NCBI GenBank assembly: GCA_947650365.1
Contig: OX393555.1
Location: 19,131,744 to 19,195,743 of the forward strand
DNA length: 64,000 nt
From: Chamaelirium japonicum
Taxonomy: Eukaryota > Streptophyta > Magnoliopsida > Liliales > Melanthiaceae
Direction of reading: 5' to 3'
This document shows positions 11,879 through 21,174 of the stretch, one piece after another (the first letter of the stretch is position 1; each line of letters begins with the position of its first letter). The translations under genes and the position numbers were made by a program. The notes under the pieces were generated by a model, which saw nothing but the letters and a program-made list of their open reading frames with translations, was not told where the DNA came from and searched no databases.

Positions 11879-12358
11879 TCCAAGGACTACGGATCAGGCG
11901 GCGCGGCCGTGGGTAGACGGCGGAGCACGACGAGCGTCCACGTGATCGTGCTGGATGGGCTGGTGAACGTGAACTCCCTCTTCACGATCACCGTCTTCGT
12001 GGGGCTCTCCCTTACCACGCCGGGGCAGCAAAGCCTGGAGGGCTCCTCATCCTGCGACGCCGGGCCCGACGTGGTCCGCAACCTCCTCATGTTCGAGGTG
12101 GTCTCCTTCAGCTTCTTCCTCTTCTCGAGCCTCGTCACGCAGAGCTTCAAGCTTGCCATCAACCTCCTCAACAGCAAGGACGTCGACGAGGCCTTCCGGA
12201 CCCACATCAACACCCGCATCCTCCGCCGTGGCATGCTCAGCTCCGCCGACGGCTCCGTCATGGGCTGCCTCTTCCTCGTCCTCTCCATGGTCAACATCAT
12301 CCAGATCCGGCTCGGCATGCTCTCCTACGGCAGCGGCCACGCCGTCCGCGCCATCTCC
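11879..12358 (+). pseudogene. Captured host-gene fragment, MEE60-like membrane protein
   Basis: Inside an open frame (11633-12838) about 160 codons read as a plant membrane protein I recognise as the family annotated maternal effect embryo arrest 60-like. Recognisable stretches are VLDGLVNVNSLFTITVFVGL, SFSFFLFSSLVTQSFKLAIN, a DEAFRTHIN segment, and GSVMGCLFLVLSMVNIIQIR. Three hydrophobic segments are visible (roughly 11975-12020, 12083-12142, 12260-12310). The family's usual C-terminal membrane segment is missing; a Pro/Ala-rich run replaces it. Codons are strongly G/C-ending, unlike the flanking element. No intron is seen, so DNA and RNA capture cannot be told apart. Copy 2 of the element lacks it. 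I infer host-gene capture by the gag-only retrotransposon; the family name is from memory and less certain than its host origin. Confidence 0.6.
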
Positions 12359-12369
12359 ACTCCGTCAAA

Positions 12370-12735
12370 CCCCACGCCTGCGCTGACCCCATGCGTGCCC
12401 GGCCACCGCCGGCCACCTCTCCGCTCCCTGCTCTCCGCACTGGCCCCCGCGCCCGAAGCCGGCCCGCGCCCGCCGCCGCCTGCTTGCGCCCCGGCCATCG
12501 CGCGGCGCACGACGCCATCCGCCGACCTGCCATGCTCCATGCTCCCTGCTGCGCCAGCCCGAGCCCGGCCTACGTTGCTCCAGCCCGCCTGCCGTGCTCC
12601 ATGCTCCCTGCTGCGCCAGCCCGAGCCCGGCGTCCGCCGTACCAGCCCGCCTGCCGTGCCTCCTGCTGCGCCAGGCCGAGCCCGGCCAACGCTGCACCGA
12701 CCCGCCGCCGCTGCCCGCCGACCTCTACGTAGCTG
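12370..12735 (+). repeat. GC-rich Pro/Ala-coding repeats
   Basis: Imperfect repeats of about 60 bp built on CCATGCTCCCTGCTGCGCCA and CCCGAGCCCGGC. All six frames are open because of composition, so ORFs here carry no weight. It directly follows the MEE60-like fragment. Confidence 0.75.
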
Positions 12736-12779
12736 CTGCTGTTGCTGCTGTACCACGCGAACAAAAAAAAAAAATAGAG

Positions 12780-13080
12780 CAGGGAGAGAAAGGAAAGAGA
12801 GAGAGGGATGCGCTGCTCTCTCAAAGGCTCTCACGTGAATGGACTATAAACAGAAAGGAAAGAGAGAGCGGGGTGGGGTACGCTGCACTCACGCGGATGA
12901 AGGCCAAAGAGGAAAGAGAGAGAGAGAAAGGAAAGAGAGAGCGGGGTGGGGTACGCTGTACTCACGCGAATGAAGGCCAAAGAGAATGGAAAGCAGAGAA
13001 TGGAAAGAGAGAGAGAGAAAGGAAAGGGAGAGAGAGAGAGCGACGTTTGCTCCTCATGCGAGTCAAAGCCAAAGAAAGAA
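12780..13080 (+). repeat. GA-rich segment with imperfect ~72-bp repeats
   Basis: GGAAAGAGAGAGCGGGGTGG...CACGCG.ATGAAGGCCAAAGAG occurs at about 12855 and 12928, with a degenerate third copy near 13000. Confidence 0.7.
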
Positions 13081-13111
13081 AAAAATAAGAGAAAAGCTAT
13101 TCTCTCACCAA

Positions 13112-13400
13112 AAGGCTCTCGGTATGCTCTCGGTACCCTCTCGGTATGCTCTCGGTACCCTCTCGGTATCCACTCGGTCGGAAAACGCACTGTGTTTTTG
13201 GAAACACCCCCTTGCAAAACCGAGACTTTTTGGCTTGCACCAAAAGGGTCTCGGTACCCACCCGGTATGCTCTCGGTACCCACTCGGTATGCACTCGGTA
13301 CCCTCTCGGTATCCACTCGGTCAGAAAACGCACTGTGTTTTCGGAAACACCCCCTCGCAAAACCGAGACTTTTTGGCTCGCGCCAAAAAGGGTCTCGACA
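13112..13400 (+). repeat. CTCGGTA(C/T) short-unit repeats and GCCAAAAAG hairpins
   Basis: Runs of 10-12 bp units (CTCTCGGTATG, CTCTCGGTACC) alternate with GAGACTTTTTGGC...GCCAAAA(A)GGGTCTC, which can fold into hairpins. Copy 2 has an expanded inverted version at 44610-45290. Confidence 0.85.
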
Positions 13401-13518
13401 TCGGCGGAAGAAGGCTCTGCTAATACGAACCGCGGCACCGACAACCCTCGCCAACCGTGCCAGGATCCTAAAGCGTTTGCACCTTGGAATCCCAGCCGAC
13501 CCAGGGGGTCCTGACCCG

Positions 13519-13534
13519 ACTGGGAGGGGGTAAC
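13519..13534 (+). other. Polypurine tract of gypsy element copy 1
   Basis: ACTGGGAGGGGGTAAC lies directly before the 3' LTR. The complementary sequence borders the 3' LTR of copy 2 at 44488-44503. Confidence 0.8.
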
Positions 13535-14134
13535 TGTGGGTGCAAAAATTATACCGGACCAGATCAGAGCAGCATGGGCCCGCGCAACGGCCCAAATGGG
13601 TAAGCCCGCCTGGGCTCACACGGGCTCACTCTACGAGGCTCGCAGATCAAGCCCTACCCCTTATTGGACCCGAACAACGGCCCAATAAGGGCCCAGCGAG
13701 GAGGCCCAGAACCAGTGCCACGTCATCAGCGCCACGTCATCACTGCCATATCGGGCACGTGCCTACGCTATAAAAGGACCCCCAAGGCATCCAGGAAGGA
13801 GGTGGGTCATTCGATCAGAGGAAGAGAGGATTCAGAGCCAGAGCTTACTTCTCTCCTCCCAGTTTCTTTTCTTGTTGCTCCGTGCAACCCCCACTGTAAA
13901 AAGCTTCTCTCGGCCTGTCGAGAGAACGCTTCCCATCTTTATATTTATTATAGTGGAAACCAGGTGGCACCTCTTGCCCGGAGACGTAGGTCGTAAGACC
14001 GAACTTCGACAACAACTCCACGTGTCAATCCTATCTCTCTACTTTCTAATCTCTAATTCTACAAACAATCCAACTCAATCAAGGCTGTGGGGTGGGGGTT
14101 CCCGATCAAGGCGGCTCGAAAATTTCCCCCCACA
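13535..14134 (+). repeat. 3' LTR of gag-only gypsy element copy 1
   Basis: 600 bp, aligned without gaps to 3726-4325 with 9 transitions (1.5%). Confidence 0.95.
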
Positions 14135-15122
14135 AAATCACTATGTAGCAGTTGTGTCGAAATTGATGATTTTGTAAGGGAGCGATATCTTTGGTTTACG
14201 GAATAATAATTTAATAAATATAATAATTGCCAATGGCATATGTTTCTTTTTTTCGGCCACTGGGCTTACTGTAACTTGATCTTTTAATTTAGATTTATAA
14301 CGGCATAACATTTTTGTTGAAACCTATACTTAACAGAATGTTATCACGAAGATGTATCACGAAGTCCACCCCCACCCCCCAAAAAAAAAATATGTACAAA
14401 ATAAAAAATTATATCATAGTTCACACAAGATGCACGTGCAAAATACAAGTGTATTAAGGCATAATATCAGTGGTGATGATCCTAACCTTGAAAAATTATA
14501 TTGTAATTATCACAGTGTGAACTTAAATCTACACTGGATGGACAATAGAATGGGCGGAGCTAGGATTTTAATATAGGGGGGGAAGGTGAAAGCCAAGATA
14601 TGTTTCCTAATAATAATTTTTTTTAAGAAATATGTCTCCTAATAATATCAATCATTATTTTTCTATATTTTTATAAAATTATAGACTCTTTTTAAAAAAT
14701 AGATATTAAAAGTTATGTATCAAACATTACCTCCTCCTTCTTCTTTTTTTTTTTTTTTTTTTCAGCTCACTGAAATAAAGTGTATTTGAAAATAATAAGT
14801 ACTTTAAAACTCGTGCATTTTGAATACTAACTTCTAGAATCACCTAACAGGTCCACATCAATGATACAAATGACTATGTAAAGACAAGAGGCCTACTAAG
14901 AGCAAACCGGCATTCTAGGAAAGTCGGATCGACGCACACAACTCGTGGCGATGGTTCATAATGATTACCTACTGATTGTTGGTGTGTTTAGTCCCACATC
15001 GATAATGAGAGTGGATGTAGTGTGCTTATATACTCTGTTGTGCACTATTTCAGTTTTTTTTTTTTAACGGTACGTTGTGCATTCTTTCCTTAATTTGGCG
15101 TATATTGGGGTTATCAATTTTC
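14135..15122. other. AT-rich intergenic sequence
   Basis: It begins with the AAATC target duplication and the continuation of the CTGTAGC palindrome region. I see no gene. A poly-T run lies near 14742-14762 and T-rich runs near 15052. Confidence 0.6.
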
Positions 15123-15480
15123 TGTTAGATACCCTCTCGCTCCAAATTCCGGGTCATAAGGGGATGCCCACAAGGGGTATATGAAGACACCATCTCCAAC
15201 CTCCCTAGCCAATGTGGGTCTAACCCAACAATCTCCCACAAGGGCTGGACTAACTCTGAGGGACCTCCTCTTGTGCGGCGACATCGGTGGAAGAGACACA
15301 CTTGGGCACAACCTGGCCACACTTGGCCCAACAAAATTACCTGACTAGGTGGAACCTAGCTCCGATACTACTGTTAAGTACCCTCACGTCTCAAAACCCG
15401 GGTCGTAAGAGGAGATCCACATGGGAGTATACGAAGACAGCACCGCCAAGCTCCCTAGTCAATGTAGGACTAACTCAACA
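15123..15480 (-). mobile_element. TRIM (miniature LTR retrotransposon)
   Basis: Two direct repeats of 108 and 109 bp (15123-15230 and 15372-15480), TG..CA on both strands, enclose 141 bp. On the minus strand the 5' LTR (15372-15480) is followed by GTAGTATCGGAGCTAGG, a changed version of the Met-tRNA primer site. The 3' LTR is preceded by a TTGTGGGAGAT polypurine tract (complement of 15231-15241). There is no coding capacity. LTRs differ at many positions and no target duplication is visible, so it is old or rearranged. Confidence 0.82.
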
Positions 15481-16448
15481 ATAAGTAACACATGGAAAGA
15501 AAAGCTTAGTAGTGCCATTAAGTCTATGGGCAAGGAATACACACATGTTGTACGTTTGAAATATGCATTCAAAACTACCTAAGCAATATTAAATAATATA
15601 GCAAAATTTTAATCCTATCAAATCATCGATTATCTCGTCTCTGGTGTCTTCTAAGATGAGATAGTTTAATAATTGTAATGTCGTTCCGGTTTTCAGGACT
15701 AGGACACCATGAATAGAACCCCTGTAGTTTCTACAAAAAAAAAAAAAATCAAATCACCAATTATCTTGATGAAATATATCTATAGCAAATGTTATTCCTT
15801 TTGATCAATGTCTATTTTCCCCTTTCCGTCGGAGGGGATTTTTCACGTAAATCCAGTGTCTCTTTTCTTTTCTCTCCTTGATCTTTACCATTTCGATATT
15901 CAGTCCATCGATATTCGATAAATCCGGCTTCTACCAACAAGGGGAATTTGCATTTTATAGGTGTGATGGCCATAATTTTTGGGGCACTTAATAAGGCAAT
16001 GATCCCTAATAGGACCACATGGAACTACACCACATGCGACTCAAAAGTACTTTGGGGTCATAGAGTAGATGGTTGTGGTTGGGGACCAATGGTGGCCCCA
16101 AGTTTTAATGCCGAAAGGATGTCTCACCAAACCCATTCTTACGGTTCTATTGATATCTTTGAGGTTATCTTAATTGGTATGGTTTGTTTATTTATGAAAA
16201 AGAGTCGAGCATCATTTTATGGGCAACGAAGGAAAGGTTCATTGTATCAAGGTTACAACTACATCAGTCACTTCTTACCTTCCATGCTTATATACCTACC
16301 TTTATTGTTTTTTTCTTTGACCTCGGCGGGTGTCCGAAAACCTTTTGGGCAACGTACCCCTTTCAAGCTGGGACTAATCCCTCAGGAAATGCACCCCGAC
16401 CCACCCAGAATTGGGAGGGGGGGGGGGGGGGGGGATTGAACCCACAAC
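15481..16448. other. Intergenic sequence without a supported gene
   Basis: Contains poly-A near 15733-15747 and a run of about 18 G at 16418-16435. A 163-codon ORF (15948-16439) has no domain I recognise. The last bases ACAAC (16444-16448) are the left target duplication of the next element. Confidence 0.55.
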
Positions 16449-17159
16449 TGTTGAGATCCGAGGCCCTCGCGCAGCGGAACACGACGAGCGCAGAAGCACC
16501 ACGGCGGAGACGACTACCAACAAGACCGAGATAAAAGAGAGAACAAGCAAAACGCCCAAGTAAGTTCCGGCAACGACCGATCGATGAATTCAATAGTATG
16601 GAAAAAACCCGAGATCAATTATAATTGTCTCTACCCACTCCCTCATACACCCACAAAGAGATACCACCCTGAGAGAAGAGAACCCGCAGCGCTACACCCC
16701 TTGGAACAAGAAGAAACCCTTCCCGAAACCCCACCGGTCTCCAATGGTTTCCTCTACACCTTCCTTGGTGATGGCTACGTTCTAATCTCTCCCTTAGGTC
16801 TCTCTTGTACTTTAGGATAATCCATGATTCCCTAGGTTCATCCTAGGACCGTCCTTTTATAGGGTTACATTCGTATCCGACTTGAGGAATGAGTCCCATG
16901 AGAAAACGCAGGCCAAAACGCATCACCCGTGTTCTGCCTGCCACAGTCGTGCGCACGACCTAGGGAGGTCGTGCGCACGACCCAACCCATCTTCTCGCTT
17001 GACTTTTCTGTCGATGCCATTAGTGCGCACGACCTGACAGTCGTGCACATGACTCTTCCTGGCCGACCCTTCCTTACTCCCGAAGCTTCGTCTTCCGCTA
17101 TTTCTTCGCGCATGAACCTTGGAGTTGTATGCGGTTTGTTTGGAGCCACATCTTCAACA
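16449..17159 (-). repeat. 3' LTR of short copia-like element
   Basis: 711 bp; contains two GTCGTGCGCACGAC palindromes at about 16947 and 16969. Confidence 0.85.
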
Positions 17160-17674
17160 ATCTCCACCTTGACTTCATAACAAAACGTGAGCATCTTTGC
17201 AGACCAAATCACCATCTTTGTACCGTAAATTCATCTCCTGATCATTGTCGTTGCCTTTGCCCCCATACCGGGAGCCCAATCACCGAACTTGGTGATTGCC
17301 CAAGTCTTTCGACTTGACCGACCTCCTGATTAACCTCGCCTTTGAGCTTACTCCACCTGCACCCTTGTTCTTCATCGAACACCGTACATGTGCCGTCGCT
17401 CTTCCGGCTACTGTCATGATCAAAAACACCCGTCGACGACTCCACCGTAAACCAAGGCCCTTGATTTGTTTTGCTTGAATATCTTCTGCACCCTACTGCA
17501 CCACAGGTGTGTCCGCATCTGAGTACGTCGCCACCACGACCGTCATTGCCTTTTCTCGCCATCCGTCGACAGCCACCGCACCCTGCTAAACCGCATGTAT
17601 GCCCACGACTGTGCCTGCCACAACTGCGCCCGTCAGCGCCCACATCGCCTGTCGGCACCTACACTAGTCTCTCG

Positions 17675-18202
17675 TTAGCAACCCACATCAGTCCTCTTAT
17701 CGATGGCCGAACAAGATGCCATTGGCGACTCCCGTGCCATCGAGGTGCTCCCCCTCGATCCAGGCACCCGCACAAACCGTGCCATCACGACTTGCCGCCA
17801 TGATCCATCAAACCTGGGAGTAGGTGCCTTGACCGCACCCGCCTCCCGGCTAACGCCTTCGGTGTCTCGAACCACCCCGAGGGACGAGGCGCTCGACCAC
17901 AAACTCCCCCTCGAAAACTCCTCCGAACACCCAAACCTCTTGGAGAGTACCGGACCATACCTTTCCCCGTCGTGCCCTTCTCCTAGGGCACTGGCCATCG
18001 TTGTCAAAAAGCCCCTCGAGAGAGAAGGTGCCAGACCGCAACCTCTCCCTGAGCCTCCGGCTTCCTTTTTGAGTGCCGCTCCCGGGTTCTCCATTGCATT
18101 GTATGCCGCGCGTTCGTCTCGGCCCCCTTCCCTCGGTCTACCTTGCTTTACGCTATCGAACAAGAGCCTCCTCGGATCCCCCAACAATAGCTCTGATACC
18201 AA
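17675..18202 (-). CDS. Unidentified ORF in the interior of the short copia-like element
   Basis: A 175-codon open frame on the element's sense strand. The composition is Gly/Ser/Arg-rich and I recognise no Gag, zinc knuckle, protease or polymerase motif. Given the GC-rich interior, an accidental open frame is as likely as a coding one. Confidence 0.2.
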   Translation of the reverse strand: MVSELLLGDPRRLLFDSVKQGRPREGGRDERAAYNAMENPGAALKKEAGGSGRGCGLAPSLSRGFLTTMASALGEGHDGERYGPVLSKRFGCSEEFSRGSLWSSASSLGVVRDTEGVSREAGAVKAPTPRFDGSWRQVVMARFVRVPGSRGSTSMARESPMASCSAIDKRTDVGC

Positions 18203-18242
18203 TTTCTTGGTATCACCCTAAACCTAAGCTCTGATGCAAATT

Positions 18243-18935
18243 TGTTGAGATCCAATGCCCTCGCATAGTGGAACACGACAAGCGCAGAAGCACCACGACG
18301 GAGACGATCACCAACAAGACCGAGATAAAAGAGAGAACAAGCAGAACACCCAAAATAAGTTCTGGCAACGACCAATCGATAGATTCATTAGTATGGGGAA
18401 AACCCGAGATCAATTATAATTGTCTCTACCCACTTCCTCATACACCCACAAAGAGATCCCACCTCAAGAGAAGAGAACCCACATCCCTACAACCCTTGGA
18501 ACAAGAAGAAATCCTTCCCGAAATCCCACCGATCTCCAATGGTTTTCTCTCCCTTTTCCTTGGTGATGGCTACCTTCTAATCTCTCTCTTAGGTCTCTCT
18601 TGTATCTTAGAGATAATCCATGATTCCATAGGTTCGTCCTAGGATCTCCCTTTTATAGTGTTACATTCATATCCGACTTGGGAAATGAGTCCCACGAGAA
18701 AATGCAGGCCAAAACGCATCACCGGCGTTTTGCCAGCCACAGTCGTGCGCACGACCTGGGGAGGTCGTGCGCATGACCCAACCCGTCTTCTCGCCCGATT
18801 TTTCTATCGATGCCAGTCATGCACACGACTCTTCTTTGCCGACCATTCCTTGCTCCCGAAGCTCCGTCTTTCGCTGTTTCTTCGTGCATGAACCTTGGAG
18901 TTGTATGCGGCTTGTTTGGAGCCACATCTTCAACA
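18243..18935 (-). repeat. 5' LTR of short copia-like element
   Basis: 693 bp, about 90% like 16449-17159 by eye, with small indels, which indicates an old insertion. Confidence 0.85.
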
Positions 18936-19629
18936 ACAACCTCCTCAACAAAGCATTAGTTGGGGCGGCGACATGTAAGGTTTGGGTCAGATCATGTTGC
19001 TATCCATACCTATAATCCTTCAAGTCTGGGAGGATTCATACTTAACCCATACACATTCATGTTTTGGTTCAGATTTCGAGTATGTACTATTATTAAAAAC
19101 TTGTGTTTTTAATTTGAGAATGAAACATGTGTTTTTTTAGTTTAGTCCCATATTACACAAGGGGAGAACTAGAGTTGTATATTTAATAGAACTCTTCCTT
19201 TAGAGCCTTGTAGTTTCACAAGAGCAATGACTTGGCCCACCACATACATGCGCACGCACACCGGTACGGACCGAGCCATCCAAGCATAGTCGCGAGCAGC
19301 ATCCACGCAAATGGGCTTTGGGATACTTTGGGGGCTTTGTTCTTTCTTTTCGGTTTATGGTTACCTAAGCAAAGGATTAATGTACGAGGCTTGAATGCTA
19401 TCGTTACCGAACGTTGCAGAAGAGCTTTAACGTGTAACATCTGCATTAACTCAATGCTTTAGTCTTTCATAATGGTTGGTGGTGTTACGAAAAAAACTTG
19501 TTAGGGGAGAGACAGAGCAAAGCCAATACATTTCTTTTAACGTGATTCACATACAACCGAGCTACATTCACGGACAACAAGTTCTCTTCATGGTGATCGT
19601 ACACCACGTCCGAGCCTCTGGTAATGTCT
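18936..19629. other. Intergenic sequence
   Basis: No gene or element boundary that I can support, apart from the ACAAC target duplication at its left edge. Confidence 0.5.
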
Positions 19630-20720
19630 GACCATTGGCCACGCTCGACACTTGGGTCCAGTGCCCGTCGACGCCTATGCTGCTACACCATAAACCCATG
19701 CTCTGTGTCCGACGCCTCCTGCGTCAATCGCCTGGAATCACTGTCCGTCAACGGTGCTCAGCACTAGGCATCTCCACTGTTGGCCGCAACTATTCCCGTT
19801 GCGACAGTTGTCGCCTCCTACCGCCAGTCGACGACTCGTCAGCTCTAGTTGGTGTCATCTCCGGCCACCTGTCGCTTGCTCCATCAGGCCACCCGTCAAT
19901 TCTTGGACAAGCCGCCTGTCCGTGACTTCGCTGCAACACCCGTGCAGCAGTTCTTCGCGTATCCATGACTCTGATCACTCCACGCTTGAGCACTTGGTGC
20001 CTGTTAGTGCTCCTCGCAAGCTTGTCGTTCCTCAGGGGTGCCCGTGGTTGAGTCTGCCACGCTACCGTACGCCTATTGGCACCTCAGTCAGGTGCCCGTT
20101 GATACCGTCTCTGTGGGAGGCTGGTCATGACCAAGAGGATAACGCCATCCACATATCTCACTCGAGCGATCCTTAAAGGTAATACTCACACCATGATTCT
20201 CCCAATAGATACCATGACTCTTGTCGTGCCTTCTCTGTTGTCCATCGATAGCCCAACACCTTGCATACTACAGGTGTGCCTGCGGTTGTGCTCGCTGCCG
20301 TGGCGAACATCTTCACCTTCGTCATCCGTCGACGACGTGCATCGATGCTCGTCGGCAGCTCCATGTCAGTACCAATCTGTGTCTTCTGCGCTGTTCACCG
20401 AAAGCCCCGCCCCCACTGCATTTGCAGGCGTGCCTGCGACTGTGCTACCCATCAATGTCTCCTCGACTATTCGCCGACAACCCCGCCCCCACTACATCTG
20501 CAGACGTGCTTGCCGCCACCGCACCTTCGGCACCCACATCGCCTGTCGGAGATCCGCTAGTGCTTGTTGGCACCTCCACTAGCCACTCGTTGACAACCCT
20601 GTCTGCTCGCTTGTCAGCGGCTGCAATAGGTGCACATCGGTGACTCTATGCCATCAAGGTGCTCCCCCTCAATCAAGTACCCAGCTTCGATTCCGGTAGT
20701 TGATCGACCGGATACTTCAG
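19630..20720 (-). mobile_element. Relic related to the interior of the short copia-like element
   Basis: Segments align with 17480-17760: CACATCGCCTGTCGG near 20536 versus 17644, GCCATC.AGGTGCTCCCCCTC near 20650 versus 17735, and CATCCGTCGAC near 20321 versus 17561. A GGTCGTGCGCACGA motif at 20728 matches the palindrome in the 16449-18935 LTRs. No LTR is seen, so this is a broken copy or relative. Orientation is taken from the related element. Confidence 0.5.
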
Positions 20721-21174
20721 TAGGACGGGTCGTGCGCACGATCTTCGGCCCTAGGCGCCGGCCATTCAGCACCTGCTTGGTGCTGGTCTTCTTGCCTCGT
20801 CTCTGATTTCCGAAGGGTGGGCCTCCTTCGGCCTTCATTGCATCCTGAGGGGAGATGCCGCATGCACCTCCCTGGGGTCTCCACTACTCCTCGGCTCCCA
20901 TGGGGGAGGTGACACTCGCCCCCCCGGGTTCTCGATCTCGTAGATGGCGTTGCCCTAGCAGTCGTGATCGGCCTCTTCCAAATTGATCAGATATGAGAAT
21001 GCCCACCTCCTTAAATAGCAGCTCCACCGGGTTGCTTGGTTTGCACTCCAAGCAGCTGGTTACCTTGCTTGTGTACCAAGCATCTGGGAGTGGGGGCCTA
21101 TCTCATTGGCTCTAATGGACTGGATACATGGGCTGGATCCCCAACAGGTGGAGGGTGCCTATATAAGAGGGTCC
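20721..21174. other. Possible older LTR edge with TATA box
   Basis: GTGCCTATATAAGAGGGTCC ends at 21174, exactly where the copia-type element begins, and the sequence resumes at 31225 with the duplicated GGTCC. The TATATAAG at 21160-21167 looks like a promoter of an element disrupted by the insertion. Its outer boundaries are not found. Confidence 0.4.

Larger units (their letters stand above)
3726..14134 (+). mobile_element. Complete non-autonomous Ty3/gypsy-type LTR element, gag only (TR-GAG-like), copy 1
   Basis: Two 600-bp direct LTRs (3726-4325 and 13535-14134) begin TGTGGG and end CCCCCACA. They are flanked by a perfect 5-bp target duplication AAATC (3721-3725 and 14135-14139). A TGGCGCCGTTTGTGGG-type primer site follows the 5' LTR and a purine tract GGGAGGGGG precedes the 3' LTR. 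The LTRs differ at 9 sites, all transitions, with no indel. The only retroviral-type coding sequence is Gag; no protease, reverse transcriptase, RNase H or integrase motif was found across 6118-13534. That space holds tandem arrays, hairpin arrays and a captured host-gene fragment. A copia solo LTR of 2133 bp is nested at 7597-9729. This layout fits the published plant class of terminal-repeat elements with only a GAG domain. A related copy lies on the minus strand at 43871-50649. Confidence 0.93.
16449..18935 (-). mobile_element. Short non-autonomous copia-like LTR element
   Basis: LTRs of 711 bp (16449-17159) and 693 bp (18243-18935), TGTTGAGATCC...CATCTTCAACA on the plus strand. They are flanked by the 5-bp duplication ACAAC (16444-16448 and 18936-18940). 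On the minus strand the 5' LTR is followed by TTTGCATCAGAGCTTAGG, a degraded primer site. A second, better copy ATTGGTATCAGAGCT lies about 40 bp further in (complement of 18188-18202). A polypurine tract AAGGTGGAGAT precedes the 3' LTR (complement of 17160-17170). The 1083-bp interior has no gag or pol domain that I recognise; a 175-codon minus ORF (17675-18202) is unidentified. Each LTR holds copies of GTCGTGCGCACGAC. Confidence 0.87.

Noticed and set aside
12297..12834. Several overlapping 78-169 codon ORFs on the minus strand
   Set aside because: GC-rich Pro/Ala repeat composition keeps all frames open; only the plus-strand frame shows a recognisable protein.
15948..16439. 163-codon ORF as a host gene
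   Set aside because: No recognisable domain, AT-rich low-complexity codons, and the end runs into a poly-G tract.
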